Assembly (NCBI GenBank): GCA_026988585.1
Contig: JALSKY010000269.1
Location: 1-7,539, forward strand
Source of the DNA: Deltaproteobacteria bacterium
Lineage (GTDB): Bacteria; Desulfobacterota; Dissulfuribacteria; Dissulfuribacterales; QOAL01
Direction: 5' to 3'
DNA: 7,539 nucleotides
Part shown: piece by piece, positions 1 through 7,039 of the stretch
Layout of the letters: every line of letters begins with the position of its first letter
Position numbering within the stretch: the stretch's first letter is position 1
Program-made: the position numbers and the translations under genes
Notes under the pieces: generated by a model
The model's input: the letters and a program-made list of their open reading frames with translations, nothing else
Told to the model about the DNA's origin: nothing
The model's database searches: none

Positions 1-249
1 TCCCAGTGTGCTAAACGGCTGGTCAACGGGCCTTGTGGAGGGAGTGTAGATGGTTGGTGCGAGGTCTGGAAGAAAAAGAAACGCTGTCTGTACGTGCGTG
101 AATTTGAACGCAAGGTATCCATAGAAATTTTTGGCAATTCTCCTGTGGAAATACTCGATCCGAGAGATTGTTCCCTTGAAAGAAGCTCTTCCTGGATAAA
201 TTTTTTCAAGGGAAGAGATCATAAACATCTCAAGGACCTTGATAGGTAG
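1..249 (+). CDS. MetV-like protein (methylenetetrahydrofolate reductase C-terminal domain), 3' end only
   Basis: This reading frame is open from the first base and ends at TAG (247-249), giving the last 82 residues of a protein that starts outside the window. It begins with a cysteine-rich motif, QCAKRLVNGPCGG, then DGWCEV and a fourth cysteine in KRCLYV (Cys 3, 12, 20 and 29 of the fragment). This is the signature I associate with the MTHFR C-terminal family, found fused to MetF-type reductases or as a separate MetV subunit in acetogens and sulfate reducers. The tail, SSWINFFKGRDH, also fits that family. In such complexes the domain carries metal or Fe-S centres and supports reduction of methylene-tetrahydrofolate to methyl-tetrahydrofolate in one-carbon or Wood-Ljungdahl metabolism. 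That role is family knowledge and is not shown here. The missing N-terminus means I cannot tell a stand-alone subunit from a fusion. The next gene starts 17 bases downstream, suggesting co-transcription. Confidence 0.85.
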   Translation, partial: SQCAKRLVNGPCGGSVDGWCEVWKKKKRCLYVREFERKVSIEIFGNSPVEILDPRDCSLERSSSWINFFKGRDHKHLKDLDR

Positions 250-266
250 TTTCCGGAAAAAAATAT

Positions 267-1037
267 ATGCGAATCAGACCTTGTATAGATATCCATCAGG
301 GCAGGGTGAAGCAGATCGTTGGTTCCACCCTCAAGGATGATGGCACTGGTCATCCTCGTGAAAATTTCGTATCTGACCGGCCCCCGGAATGGTTTGCCCT
401 TCTGTTCAAAGAGAAGGGGCTTACTGGAGGTCATGTCATCAAACTTGGACCTGGCAATGATGAGGCTGCACGTGAAGCCCTTGCTGCATGGCCTGGAGGA
501 CTCCAGGTCGGTGGTGGAATTACAGCGGAAAACGCCGCATCATGGCTTGAAGCCGGGGCCAGCCATGTGATAGTAACATCATATATCTTCTATCATGGCG
601 TTCTTGATCTGGATCGGCTTCACCGTCTGGTATCAGAGGTAGGCAGAGAGCATATAGTTCTTGATCTAAGTTGCCGCTGGCGCGACGGCTCCTATTTTAT
701 TGTAACTGATCGGTGGCAGCGGTTTACTTCAGTTGCAATATGTCAGGATGTGCTGGATGATCTAAGCCAATTCTGTGATGAATTTCTTGTTCACGGTGTG
801 GATGTGGAAGGAAAATGTTCAGGGGTAGATCTGGAACTGGTATCACTATTGGCCGACTCGGTGGAGATTCCATGCACCTATGCCGGAGGAGCCAGGGATA
901 TTCGGGACGCATTGCTTGTCAGAGAAAAGGGTAGGGATCGGCTGGATCTTACTATAGGCAGTGCCCTTGATATATTTGGAGGTACCGGTGTTACCCTGGA
1001 CGAGGTGGTTGAATTCAACAGACGGTATGGACCATAA
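267..1037 (+). CDS. hisA: Phosphoribosylformimino-5-aminoimidazole carboxamide ribotide isomerase, eukaryotic HIS6 type
   Basis: The 256-residue protein is a beta/alpha-barrel isomerase of histidine synthesis. It catalyses the Amadori rearrangement of ProFAR to PRFAR, the fourth step, in the cytoplasm. It matches recalled yeast His6 far better than typical bacterial HisA: VKQIVGSTL (14-22), NFVS (33-36), HVIKLGPGNDEAAREAL (56-72), LQVGGGI (79-85), VLDLSCR (131-137), the W150-Q-R-F-T segment, FLVHGVDVEG (173-182), YAGGARD (205-211) and GSALDIFGG (231-239). Asp8 in CIDIH and Asp133 in VLDLS sit where HisA enzymes carry the catalytic acid/base pair. The glycine-rich GGGI and GGA loops fit the two phosphate sites. 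Length agrees with the family (about 255-265). The ATG start matches the conserved N-terminus. Only a weak GGAA (255-258) precedes it, so coupling to the upstream gene, which ends 17 bases earlier, is likely. No other his gene is visible, so histidine operon control is not evident. Confidence 0.93.
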   Translation: MRIRPCIDIHQGRVKQIVGSTLKDDGTGHPRENFVSDRPPEWFALLFKEKGLTGGHVIKLGPGNDEAAREALAAWPGGLQVGGGITAENAASWLEAGASHVIVTSYIFYHGVLDLDRLHRLVSEVGREHIVLDLSCRWRDGSYFIVTDRWQRFTSVAICQDVLDDLSQFCDEFLVHGVDVEGKCSGVDLELVSLLADSVEIPCTYAGGARDIRDALLVREKGRDRLDLTIGSALDIFGGTGVTLDEVVEFNRRYGP

Positions 1038-1089
1038 TTCATGCTACCGATGTTGCAGACTGAACGGATCCATATCAATCAACATATTT

Positions 1090-1107
1090 CTTCTATTTAG
1101 ATAGAAG
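1090..1107 (+). other. Perfect 7-bp stem-loop in the hisA-transporter gap
   Basis: CTTCTAT (1090-1096) and ATAGAAG (1101-1107) are exact reverse complements around a 4-base TTAG loop, and two T-G wobble pairs could lengthen the stem. It lies about 20 bases before the transporter start and just before its Shine-Dalgarno sequence. No T-run follows, so it does not look like an intrinsic terminator. It may be an mRNA stability or processing hairpin or a small operator. It could also arise by chance. Confidence 0.35.
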
Positions 1108-1116
1108 GGCGGCAGG

Positions 1117-1128
1117 AAAAGGAAGATC
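1117..1128 (+). promoter_or_regulatory. Ribosome binding site of the NSS transporter
   Basis: AAAAGGA (1117-1123) ends five bases before the ATG at 1129. It is the clearest Shine-Dalgarno sequence on the plus strand of this window and supports the chosen start. Confidence 0.6.
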
Positions 1129-2646
1129 ATGGAAAGGGAGCAGTGGAAATCTCAGCTTGGTTTCTTGTTCGCAGCAATCGGCTCGGCTGTTGGACTCGGT
1201 AATATCTGGCGTTTCAGCTACCAGGCCTACGAACATGGTGGAGGGGCGTTTCTAATTCCCTATCTTGTTGCCCTTGTTACTTGTGGAATTCCCCTGATAA
1301 TCCTGGAATTTGCCATTGGTCATAAAAAATCTGGTTCTGCTCCTTTGGCATTTGCCAAGATAAATCGTAGGGCTGAATTTTTCGGCTGGTGGCCTGTCTC
1401 CTTTGTGATGTTTGGCATTGTACTCTATTATATGGTAATAATTGCATGGTGTTTGAATTATTGTATTTTTTCAGCAACTATGGCATGGGGCTCTGATCCA
1501 AACAGTTTCTTTTTTCAAGGTTATCTCGGTCTTTCCGACAAACCTTTTGAAATTGGTGGTATTAACCTTACCATTTTGGTTACTACGGCAGTGGTCTGGT
1601 TCATAAACTGGTTTATCGTCTGCAGGGGGATCGGCAAGGGCGTTGAACTTGCCAACAAGATATTCATGCCAACCCTTTTTCTTTTGACGGTGTTTCTGAT
1701 TTTCTATGCCATAACCCTGGACGGTGCAGTTGAGGGAGTGATAGCCTATCTTGAACCGGATTTTCAGGAGATAATGGATGTAACTGTCTGGATAAGCGCA
1801 TATAGCCAGATTTTCTTTTCCATGTCTGTTGGTTTTGGCATCATGGTGGCTTATGCCAGCTACCTGCCCGATGACGCTGATATCTCACGCAATGCCATAA
1901 TGACCGGCTTAGGAGATTCTGTCTTTGCTGTGGTAGCTGGTCTTGGTGTCTTTGCTGTCCTGGGTTTCATGGCCAAGAGCAGCGGCCTGCCTATATCTGA
2001 AGTAGTAACGGAGAGTATCGGTCTTGCCTTTGTTGCATATCCAAAGGCCCTGTCTGTGATGCCTGGTGGCAACATATTTGGAATGCTATTTTTCTTCAGC
2101 CTGGTTGTTGCTGGCATCTCCTCCTCCATATCCATTCTGGAGGCCTTCTGCTCAGCCATTATTGACAAGTTTGGGGTCAGGCGGGAGTTTGTGGTCACTT
2201 CAGTCTGTATGTTGGGTTTTTTGGGATCAGCCGCCTTTACTACCAATGCCGGCCTCTACTGGCTGGATATAGTTGATCATTTCATAACCCATTATGGTCT
2301 CATCGTCGTGGGTATAGTTGAGTGTGTACTGGCTGCATGGTTTTATGATATCAGGATATTCAGACGCCATGTAAACAGGACCAGTTCCATCAAGATCCCC
2401 AGGATATGGGACCTGACCATTCGCTTTTTCGTCCCTGCCATATTGGCAGTGGTGCTGGCCATGGATCTGATTACTGAGTTCAGTAAACCCTACGGTGGAT
2501 ATCCATACAGTGCACTTATCCTGATCGGGATTGACTGGCTGCTGTTTACTTTGATACTGGCCGCCCTGTTTACTAAACTCCCCTGGAAATATGATTATAT
2601 GCTCCATTCAAGGGAAAAAGATGAAAATTCAGACCAGGTACGGTAG
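1129..2646 (+). CDS. Sodium-dependent transporter, neurotransmitter:sodium symporter (NSS/SNF) family
   Basis: The 505-residue inner-membrane protein probably imports an amino acid or related amine with Na+. It has the LeuT fold signature: GSAVGLGNIWRF in TM1 (18-29), then GGGAFLIPY (37-45). About 12 hydrophobic segments are visible, near 11-33, 40-62, 86-114, 145-166, 175-196, 221-246, 256-280, 315-342, 353-372, 382-404, 428-449 and 460-482. By alignment to recalled LeuT, Na+-site residues are kept: Gly18, Ala20, Val21 and Asn25 in TM1, Ser231 for Thr254 in TM6, and Ala328, Ser331 and Ser332 in TM8. LeuT Asn286 is replaced by Asp263, and the Glu290/chloride position is Ala267. That pattern fits chloride-independent bacterial members such as MhsT, as I recall it. 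The substrate cannot be assigned. The C-terminus is short, charged and cytoplasmic. The ATG has a good Shine-Dalgarno, and the gene ends 44 bases before rarA. Confidence 0.93.
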   Translation: MEREQWKSQLGFLFAAIGSAVGLGNIWRFSYQAYEHGGGAFLIPYLVALVTCGIPLIILEFAIGHKKSGSAPLAFAKINRRAEFFGWWPVSFVMFGIVLYYMVIIAWCLNYCIFSATMAWGSDPNSFFFQGYLGLSDKPFEIGGINLTILVTTAVVWFINWFIVCRGIGKGVELANKIFMPTLFLLTVFLIFYAITLDGAVEGVIAYLEPDFQEIMDVTVWISAYSQIFFSMSVGFGIMVAYASYLPDDADISRNAIMTGLGDSVFAVVAGLGVFAVLGFMAKSSGLPISEVVTESIGLAFVAYPKALSVMPGGNIFGMLFFFSLVVAGISSSISILEAFCSAIIDKFGVRREFVVTSVCMLGFLGSAAFTTNAGLYWLDIVDHFITHYGLIVVGIVECVLAAWFYDIRIFRRHVNRTSSIKIPRIWDLTIRFFVPAILAVVLAMDLITEFSKPYGGYPYSALILIGIDWLLFTLILAALFTKLPWKYDYMLHSREKDENSDQVR

Positions 2647-2690
2647 CCTATGATCACAAGGTTTATGATATATTTCAGGATATTCATCAA

Positions 2691-4013
2691 TTGAGACGAA
2701 TTCCCCTTGCAGAGAGGTTGAGACCCAGGACTCTTGAGGAGTTTGTAGGCCAGGATCACTTACTCGGAGAAGGACGTCTCCTCCATACCCTGCTCTCCCG
2801 GGGCAATCTACCCTCACTTATCCTATGGGGACCGCCAGGTTGCGGAAAAACCACCCTTGCTCGGATAATAGCAAGGCTCTCCGATGCAAATTTTGTAAGT
2901 TTTTCCGCAGTGCTCTCCGGTATTCAGGAGCTGCGTCTCATAGTCAAGGAGGCCAAACAGAATCAACAGGCAGGCGGCCCCAAGACAGTACTCTTCGTGG
3001 ATGAAATTCATCGATTCAACAAGGCTCAGCAGGATGCCTTTCTGCCCCATGTGGAGTCTGGATTGATCACCCTGATTGGGGCTACCACGGAAAATCCCTC
3101 ATTTGAGATAATTTCTCCCCTGCTTTCCCGTTGTCAGGTCTTGGTGTTAGAACCCCTGAACAAGGAAGCATTGTGCAGATTGATAGATCGGGCCATGACA
3201 GACAGGGAGAGAGGGCTTGGAGAGCTGGAGTTCACCATCTCAGAAGAGGCCAGGGACCTGCTTGCTGCCAGGGCAGATGGTGATGCCAGGACACTGTTGA
3301 ATTTCCTTGAGCTTGCAGCAGAAATCGCTCTTTCCGCCTCTCCCTCCAGTACTGGAGCCAAGATATCTGCTGAGCATGTGACAGAGGCCACCCAGCAACG
3401 CAGTGCCCGTTACGACAAGGCGGGAGATGAGCATTACAATCTGATTTCAGCCTTCCACAAGAGTTTAAGAGGGAGTGACCCTGATGCCGCCCTCTACTGG
3501 ATGGCCAGAATGCTGGCCGCCGGAGAACCGCCTCACTATATCGCAAGACGCATGGTACGTTTTGCCTCAGAGGACATCGGGAATGCAGAACCACAGGCAC
3601 TAACAGTTGCCATAGATGCCTTGCGGGCCTATGATTTTTTGGGATCACCTGAAGGAGAGTTGGCCCTGGCCCAGGCAGCCCTATATCTTGCCACTGCTCC
3701 TAAGAGCAACGCAGCCTATACTGCCTGGAAAGAGGCATTCCAAGATGCAAAAAAGTTCGGTACGTTGCCAGTCCCGCTCCATATCAGGAACGCCCCTACA
3801 AAGCTCATGAAGGAACTGGGATATGGCAAGGGATATAAATATGCCCATGACCATAAGGATGCGCTGGCTGTCCAGGAATATTTTCCATCAGAACTGCGGA
3901 ACCGGGTATATTATAACCCTACCGCCCGGGGATATGAACGGGTCATCAAGGAGAGACTGGACAAGTGGAGAAAGATACTTGCAAAACGGAGAAAGATGAA
4001 GCAGGGGCAGTGA
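2691..4013 (+). CDS. rarA: Replication-associated recombination protein A, AAA+ ATPase (RarA/MgsA, WRNIP1 family)
   Basis: The 440-residue cytoplasmic clamp-loader-like ATPase acts at stalled replication forks and on single-stranded DNA ends, interacting with SSB and the replisome (family knowledge). Visible motifs are Walker A GPPGCGKT (47-54), Walker [11 protein letters not shown] (101-110), sensor-1 GATTENPSF (130-138) and an arginine-finger LLSRC (144-148). The C-terminal MgsA-type tetramerisation region includes [51 protein letters not shown] and YAHDH. Length agrees with E. coli RarA (447). The start is TTG at 2691: the frame is open upstream only to 2625 and holds no ATG or GTG, while AGGA (2677-2680) lies 10 bases before the TTG. 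This gives an N-terminus a few residues shorter than E. coli's. The gene follows the transporter by 44 bases, probably on the same transcript, with no obvious functional link. Confidence 0.95.
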   Translation: MRRIPLAERLRPRTLEEFVGQDHLLGEGRLLHTLLSRGNLPSLILWGPPGCGKTTLARIIARLSDANFVSFSAVLSGIQELRLIVKEAKQNQQAGGPKTVLFVDEIHRFNKAQQDAFLPHVESGLITLIGATTENPSFEIISPLLSRCQVLVLEPLNKEALCRLIDRAMTDRERGLGELEFTISEEARDLLAARADGDARTLLNFLELAAEIALSASPSSTGAKISAEHVTEATQQRSARYDKAGDEHYNLISAFHKSLRGSDPDAALYWMARMLAAGEPPHYIARRMVRFASEDIGNAEPQALTVAIDALRAYDFLGSPEGELALAQAALYLATAPKSNAAYTAWKEAFQDAKKFGTLPVPLHIRNAPTKLMKELGYGKGYKYAHDHKDALAVQEYFPSELRNRVYYNPTARGYERVIKERLDKWRKILAKRRKMKQGQ

Positions 4014-4117
4014 TCTCTCTTTATTTTCCACCAACACCACCACCACGGCATCAAAAAGATCCATCTCTATGATGCTTGGAGATCGCTGCCCAGCAACGCA
4101 AGATTCCAGTTCTGTTT
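4014..4117. other. Convergent intergenic junction
   Basis: This gap separates the 3' ends of rarA (plus strand) and the AsmA-like gene (minus strand). It contains a short CCA/ACC microrepeat run (4028-4045) and no ORF of note. No GC-rich stem with a T-run is present on the plus strand, so rarA termination is unexplained. A weak minus-strand candidate is listed separately. Confidence 0.6.
4053..4084 (-). terminator. Weak candidate intrinsic terminator after the AsmA-like gene
   Basis: On the minus strand GATC plus CA (complement of 4077-4084, with a two-base bulge) can pair with TG plus GATC (complement of 4058-4063) and is followed directly by five T (complement of 4053-4057). It lies about 35 bases beyond the AsmA-like stop codon, which is the right place. 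The stem is only about six pairs and interrupted, so this is tentative. Confidence 0.25.
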
Positions 4118-6478
4118 TCAGTTGAACAGCCCCCGAAGGAGCTTTCCAGCCTCCTCCTGAATCTTCTGCTCAATAACTCTTTTAGCTCCGAGAGAGACCT
4201 TTGGACTTGTAAGGGTACCAGTAATTTTCAGGGGGATCTCTGTCCATCCATCATTTCTGGTTATGGCAATGGCACGCGCGGTCTGATTCAGCCTCTTGCT
4301 CATCTCTGGGGAGAGTTTTACATTGAGATCCAGGGAGATCGGGCCGTCAAGAGATATTCGTCCCACTGGATTCAGACCGATCTGATTGGAGTTGAATGCG
4401 CCTCTGAAGAGTATCACACCATCCCTGACCTTAAAGTTCCCGCGTGCCTTGTCAAAGGCGATTCTGTCCATTCCCTTTATCCCTATGAGAGATATTACGG
4501 ATCGTATTAAAGGAGATGTTTCGAAACTCCCTGAGATCATGCTCCACAGCCCTTGAGCATTGATATTTTTCTTGATGGATGGGATAGTTACACCTCTCCC
4601 TGAAAACGTGCCATCCAGATTGAGCTGCCCTGTGATCATATGGGAGATTGCAGGGGCAAGCCGGGGCAAAAGCTGCTCTACATGAACCTTTTGGATATCT
4701 ATCTTGCTTTTATACCTGAACCCTTTTACCCGCAGATCTACCTCCCCCTTTTTTTCAATCCTTCCTCCAGCAAAGATGCAGGATTGATCAAAGGTGATAA
4801 CATTGTTTCTAAGCCGCCATTTGACTACGAGGTCTTTTATCTCATAATCCTTAAAGAGAAGATCTGATACCTTGATGACACCGGCACCATTCAGCGGGAT
4901 CTCTATCGGGTCTGGTTCAGCAATTTTTCCAGAGGTCTCACTCTTTGTTTTGCTGCTTGGCCCATTATTATTCACTGTTTTGCCTTCAGAACTCCTGTCT
5001 GCCTGCTTTTCCACCAGGAATGGATTCATATCCAGCCGATTTGCAGTGAGATCTGCCCTGATCTGAACAGGCTTTTTCCAAATATCCGGCATCTCGATAT
5101 ATAGATCTGCTGAATCTTTGTTTACAGTAAGCTTCAATGCTGCAGAGGAGAGGCGAGCTCCCTGCAAGTGAAAGGCACCGTCAAGCCTCAGGGGTTTATC
5201 TTCATAGATGATTCCAAGGCCGTGCAGTGTGATAGCAGCACTCTTGATGTAATCCTTGGGCTGGGCCATGGGACCATCGAGAACTATGTCGCAATCGATG
5301 GTGCCTCTTGGGGTATAGTCCCTTTTCAGTTCTGAAACCATGGAACCCGTAAGGTGATCTATCAGTTTTTTGAGATCCAAACCTTTCCCGGTAATGGCCA
5401 GATCAAGCAGTGGAGCAGACGATTTCCCCACGCCTGCAACCTTGCCGGCTATGGTAAGGTCCTGTTGCGCAAAGGAAACCAAGGTGTGTTGCAAGGTTAT
5501 AACACCTGACTTTGCACCATAGTCAAGATTGAGCTTCAGCCTGAGATTGCCGTTTTTCAATCCGATACCATTCTTCTCTTTTGGCGTGAAGTTGATGCTG
5601 CTGGCATTCAGGTCACCTGAAACATGAACTATCTGGTCTTTTGTCTGGTTGATCCGGATATCCAATGATAAAACCGGCCCCGACAACATCCCTGGAACAG
5701 CCTCCTGAAAATAGGGGGAGAAGAGAGCAATATCCAGGCCCTTCAGTCCTACGTTACAATCAAACTGTTGCCTGGCAAGATCAGCCTTACCCTGTAGAGA
5801 GAAAGGCGCGCCGGTTATTTCAGCTTTCAGGGAGAAGGGAAATGGATTCTCCATGGATATATCTCTGGCCTTGAACTGAATCTGTTCAATATTATAGATC
5901 AGAGGCTTAATATGTTTTACGGCCGCATCAATAAATGTGACCTTGCCATCTGAGATTTCCACAGTAGATATCTCAATGTTCAGATCGCTGCTTCCCTTGT
6001 TGTCCCGGATCTGTTGTTCCGGTTTTTCTTTGGCTGAAGTGTCGCCTGGTGTCTTGTCAGAATCAACCCGTGACAGGGTTTCAAGAAGAGTGATTTTGCC
6101 ATCTTTGTTCCTGTGGATGGTGATCTCCGGTTCCTGTAGCAGAATTTTCTGTATGACTATCTTGCCTTGTAAAATAGGCCAGAGATCATATCTGAGATCA
6201 GCTTCCTTGGCAGAGAGAATTTTTTCCGATTTGGATCTCTTTGTCTCCTGAAGAGAAGCGGTGGTAATGGATATATCTTTGATGGTAATGCCGGAAAGGA
6301 TTCCAATATCAATGGTGGAGAAATCTACATCTATACCAAACGTAGCGGAGACCTGGGGAAGGATCTTCTGCTTCACCATTTCCGGGGTGAGAAGAGATCT
6401 GACCAGAAAGGTCAGCGCAATAGCCAAAACCAGCAGAAAAACAAGGACACCCCCAAATATCTTTATGAACTTGTCCAC
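4118..6478 (-). CDS. AsmA-like (AsmA/DUF748-type) envelope protein
   Basis: The 786-residue protein has one N-terminal membrane anchor (about 7-30) and a long, beta-rich periplasmic part. The first 80 residues show the AsmA layout: an anchor, then LTPEMVKQKILPQVSATFG, then a GI.ITIKDISI strand. Repeated blocks of the type 'GxVDLxxKxFxxxSKIDI' and 'GxLxxDGxFSGxG' run through the body. The C-terminus carries the AsmA_2-like pattern NFKVRDGVILFRG (691-693 onward), a GRISLDGPISLDLNVKL strand and a final KITGTLTSPKVSL segment. Two hydrophilic, low-complexity linkers (about 138-165 and 491-525) separate globular blocks. AsmA-like proteins are thought to bridge inner and outer membranes and move lipids or affect outer-membrane assembly. 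The specific role here is not known. The GTG start is supported by a strong Shine-Dalgarno (6486-6492). An exported orphan gene lies upstream on the same strand, and a hopanoid cyclase gene lies beyond that. Confidence 0.88.
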   Translation of the reverse strand: MDKFIKIFGGVLVFLLVLAIALTFLVRSLLTPEMVKQKILPQVSATFGIDVDFSTIDIGILSGITIKDISITTASLQETKRSKSEKILSAKEADLRYDLWPILQGKIVIQKILLQEPEITIHRNKDGKITLLETLSRVDSDKTPGDTSAKEKPEQQIRDNKGSSDLNIEISTVEISDGKVTFIDAAVKHIKPLIYNIEQIQFKARDISMENPFPFSLKAEITGAPFSLQGKADLARQQFDCNVGLKGLDIALFSPYFQEAVPGMLSGPVLSLDIRINQTKDQIVHVSGDLNASSINFTPKEKNGIGLKNGNLRLKLNLDYGAKSGVITLQHTLVSFAQQDLTIAGKVAGVGKSSAPLLDLAITGKGLDLKKLIDHLTGSMVSELKRDYTPRGTIDCDIVLDGPMAQPKDYIKSAAITLHGLGIIYEDKPLRLDGAFHLQGARLSSAALKLTVNKDSADLYIEMPDIWKKPVQIRADLTANRLDMNPFLVEKQADRSSEGKTVNNNGPSSKTKSETSGKIAEPDPIEIPLNGAGVIKVSDLLFKDYEIKDLVVKWRLRNNVITFDQSCIFAGGRIEKKGEVDLRVKGFRYKSKIDIQKVHVEQLLPRLAPAISHMITGQLNLDGTFSGRGVTIPSIKKNINAQGLWSMISGSFETSPLIRSVISLIGIKGMDRIAFDKARGNFKVRDGVILFRGAFNSNQIGLNPVGRISLDGPISLDLNVKLSPEMSKRLNQTARAIAITRNDGWTEIPLKITGTLTSPKVSLGAKRVIEQKIQEEAGKLLRGLFN

Positions 6479-6485
6479 AACAGAA

Positions 6486-6492
6486 ACCTCCT
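6486..6492 (-). promoter_or_regulatory. Strong ribosome binding site that fixes the GTG start of the AsmA-like gene
   Basis: The minus strand reads AGGAGGT here, ending seven bases before GTG (complement of 6476-6478). This is a near-perfect anti-16S match at ideal spacing, and it makes GTG the start rather than any internal ATG. Confidence 0.8.
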
Positions 6493-6496
6493 AACG

Positions 6497-6514
6497 TTTT
6501 CACAATGATGAAAA
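6497..6514 (-). promoter_or_regulatory. Inverted repeat in the AsmA-like leader
   Basis: TTTTCA (6497-6502) and TGAAAA (6509-6514) are exact reverse complements around a six-base spacer, only four bases upstream of the Shine-Dalgarno sequence. The symmetry and position fit an operator or a 5'-UTR hairpin. The A/T-rich arms also make chance plausible. Confidence 0.3.
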
Positions 6515-6541
6515 TACCCTGCACCCTTTGAAAATATGAAT

Positions 6542-6572
6542 ATTCTACAACAAGATGACAGAAAGGTGTAAA
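6542..6572 (-). promoter_or_regulatory. Possible sigma70-type promoter for the AsmA-like gene
   Basis: On the minus strand TTTACA (complement of 6567-6572, five of six to TTGACA) and TAGAAT (complement of 6542-6547, five of six to TATAAT) are separated by 19 bases, which is longer than the ideal 17. It lies within the 175-base gap before the gene, so a separate transcript for the AsmA-like gene is plausible but unproven. Confidence 0.3.
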
Positions 6573-6653
6573 GGGAAATTCAGGTATATGGAAGATGAGG
6601 AGGTGTGAACAGATATATTCCTGATATTGTTTGAAAAATGCTACCGGGATAGA

Positions 6654-7004
6654 TCAGTCTTTAACGGTTTCTTTGGCGAGGTGTAACCTTGCAAATTTCT
6701 GCGCATGGGCATTTGTGATCTTAATCCACCTTTTGCCCTGGAGACAGTACCACTGTCCATTTTCCATCTTGGCAATCATGGAGCCATGGTACTTCATCAT
6801 CAGTTCAATTTCCTGTTTAGAATAAGGGCTCTCAACCCCGGCTGTTACCTTGTGTTCTGAAAGATCAAGGTAGGGTGCCAGTTTTTCAGCATACTGATTT
6901 GAATACTCAGGTAACCGTTCGGACATCCAGTTGGCTGCCGGACTTAGCAGTAGCGTAAACGCACCTATGAGTAGAGCCTTTTTGATTGTTGTTGGCTTTT
7001 TCAT
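6654..7004 (-). CDS. Hypothetical exported protein, 116 residues
   Basis: I do not recognise this family. The protein opens with a basic n-region (MKKPTTIKK) and a hydrophobic stretch (10-24, ALLIGAFTLLLSPAA). It reads as a Sec signal peptide with possible cleavage after Ala23 or Ala24, or as an uncleaved anchor. The predicted mature part is about 92 residues, helical in the middle (QEIELMMKYHGSMIAKM, 64-80), with a compact aromatic motif GQWYCLQGKRWIKI (83-96) that has a single Cys87. No lipobox, catalytic motif or metal-site pattern is visible. The ATG has no clear Shine-Dalgarno: the preceding 12 bases are A/T only apart from GC. The signal-like N-terminus and coherent composition argue for a real gene. 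It lies between the hopanoid cyclase gene and the AsmA-like gene, all on the minus strand, with gaps of 265 and 175 bases, so it is probably transcribed alone or weakly linked to them. Confidence 0.7.
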   Translation of the reverse strand: MKKPTTIKKALLIGAFTLLLSPAANWMSERLPEYSNQYAEKLAPYLDLSEHKVTAGVESPYSKQEIELMMKYHGSMIAKMENGQWYCLQGKRWIKITNAHAQKFARLHLAKETVKD

Positions 7005-7011
7005 GCAATTT

Positions 7012-7039
7012 AATTTAATAAAAGTTTTTTATAAGTCAA
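7012..7039 (-). promoter_or_regulatory. Tentative promoter for the 116-residue gene
   Basis: On the minus strand TTGACT (complement of 7034-7039) is five of six to the -35 consensus. It is followed after 16 bases by TAAATT (complement of 7012-7017), four of six to the -10 consensus. The ATG is only seven bases beyond the -10, so use of this promoter would give a nearly leaderless mRNA, in keeping with the missing Shine-Dalgarno. The region is very A/T-rich, which raises the chance of a false match. Confidence 0.25.

Noticed and set aside
1860..2607. Antisense ORFs of 126-128 codons opposite the transporter gene
   Set aside because: They are complements of a strongly conserved membrane-protein frame, with no ribosome site and low-complexity composition.
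3232..3648. Minus-strand 138-codon ORF inside rarA
   Set aside because: The rarA frame is unambiguous here ([29 protein letters not shown]), and the reverse frame is a composition shadow.
4028..4045. CCA/ACC microrepeat run as a tandem repeat or CRISPR-like element
   Set aside because: It is only about 18 bases of simple composition with no spacer structure.
4076..4510. Plus-strand 144-codon ORF over the 3' end of the AsmA-like gene
   Set aside because: It lies opposite the conserved AsmA C-terminal region. The frame carries no coherent domain.
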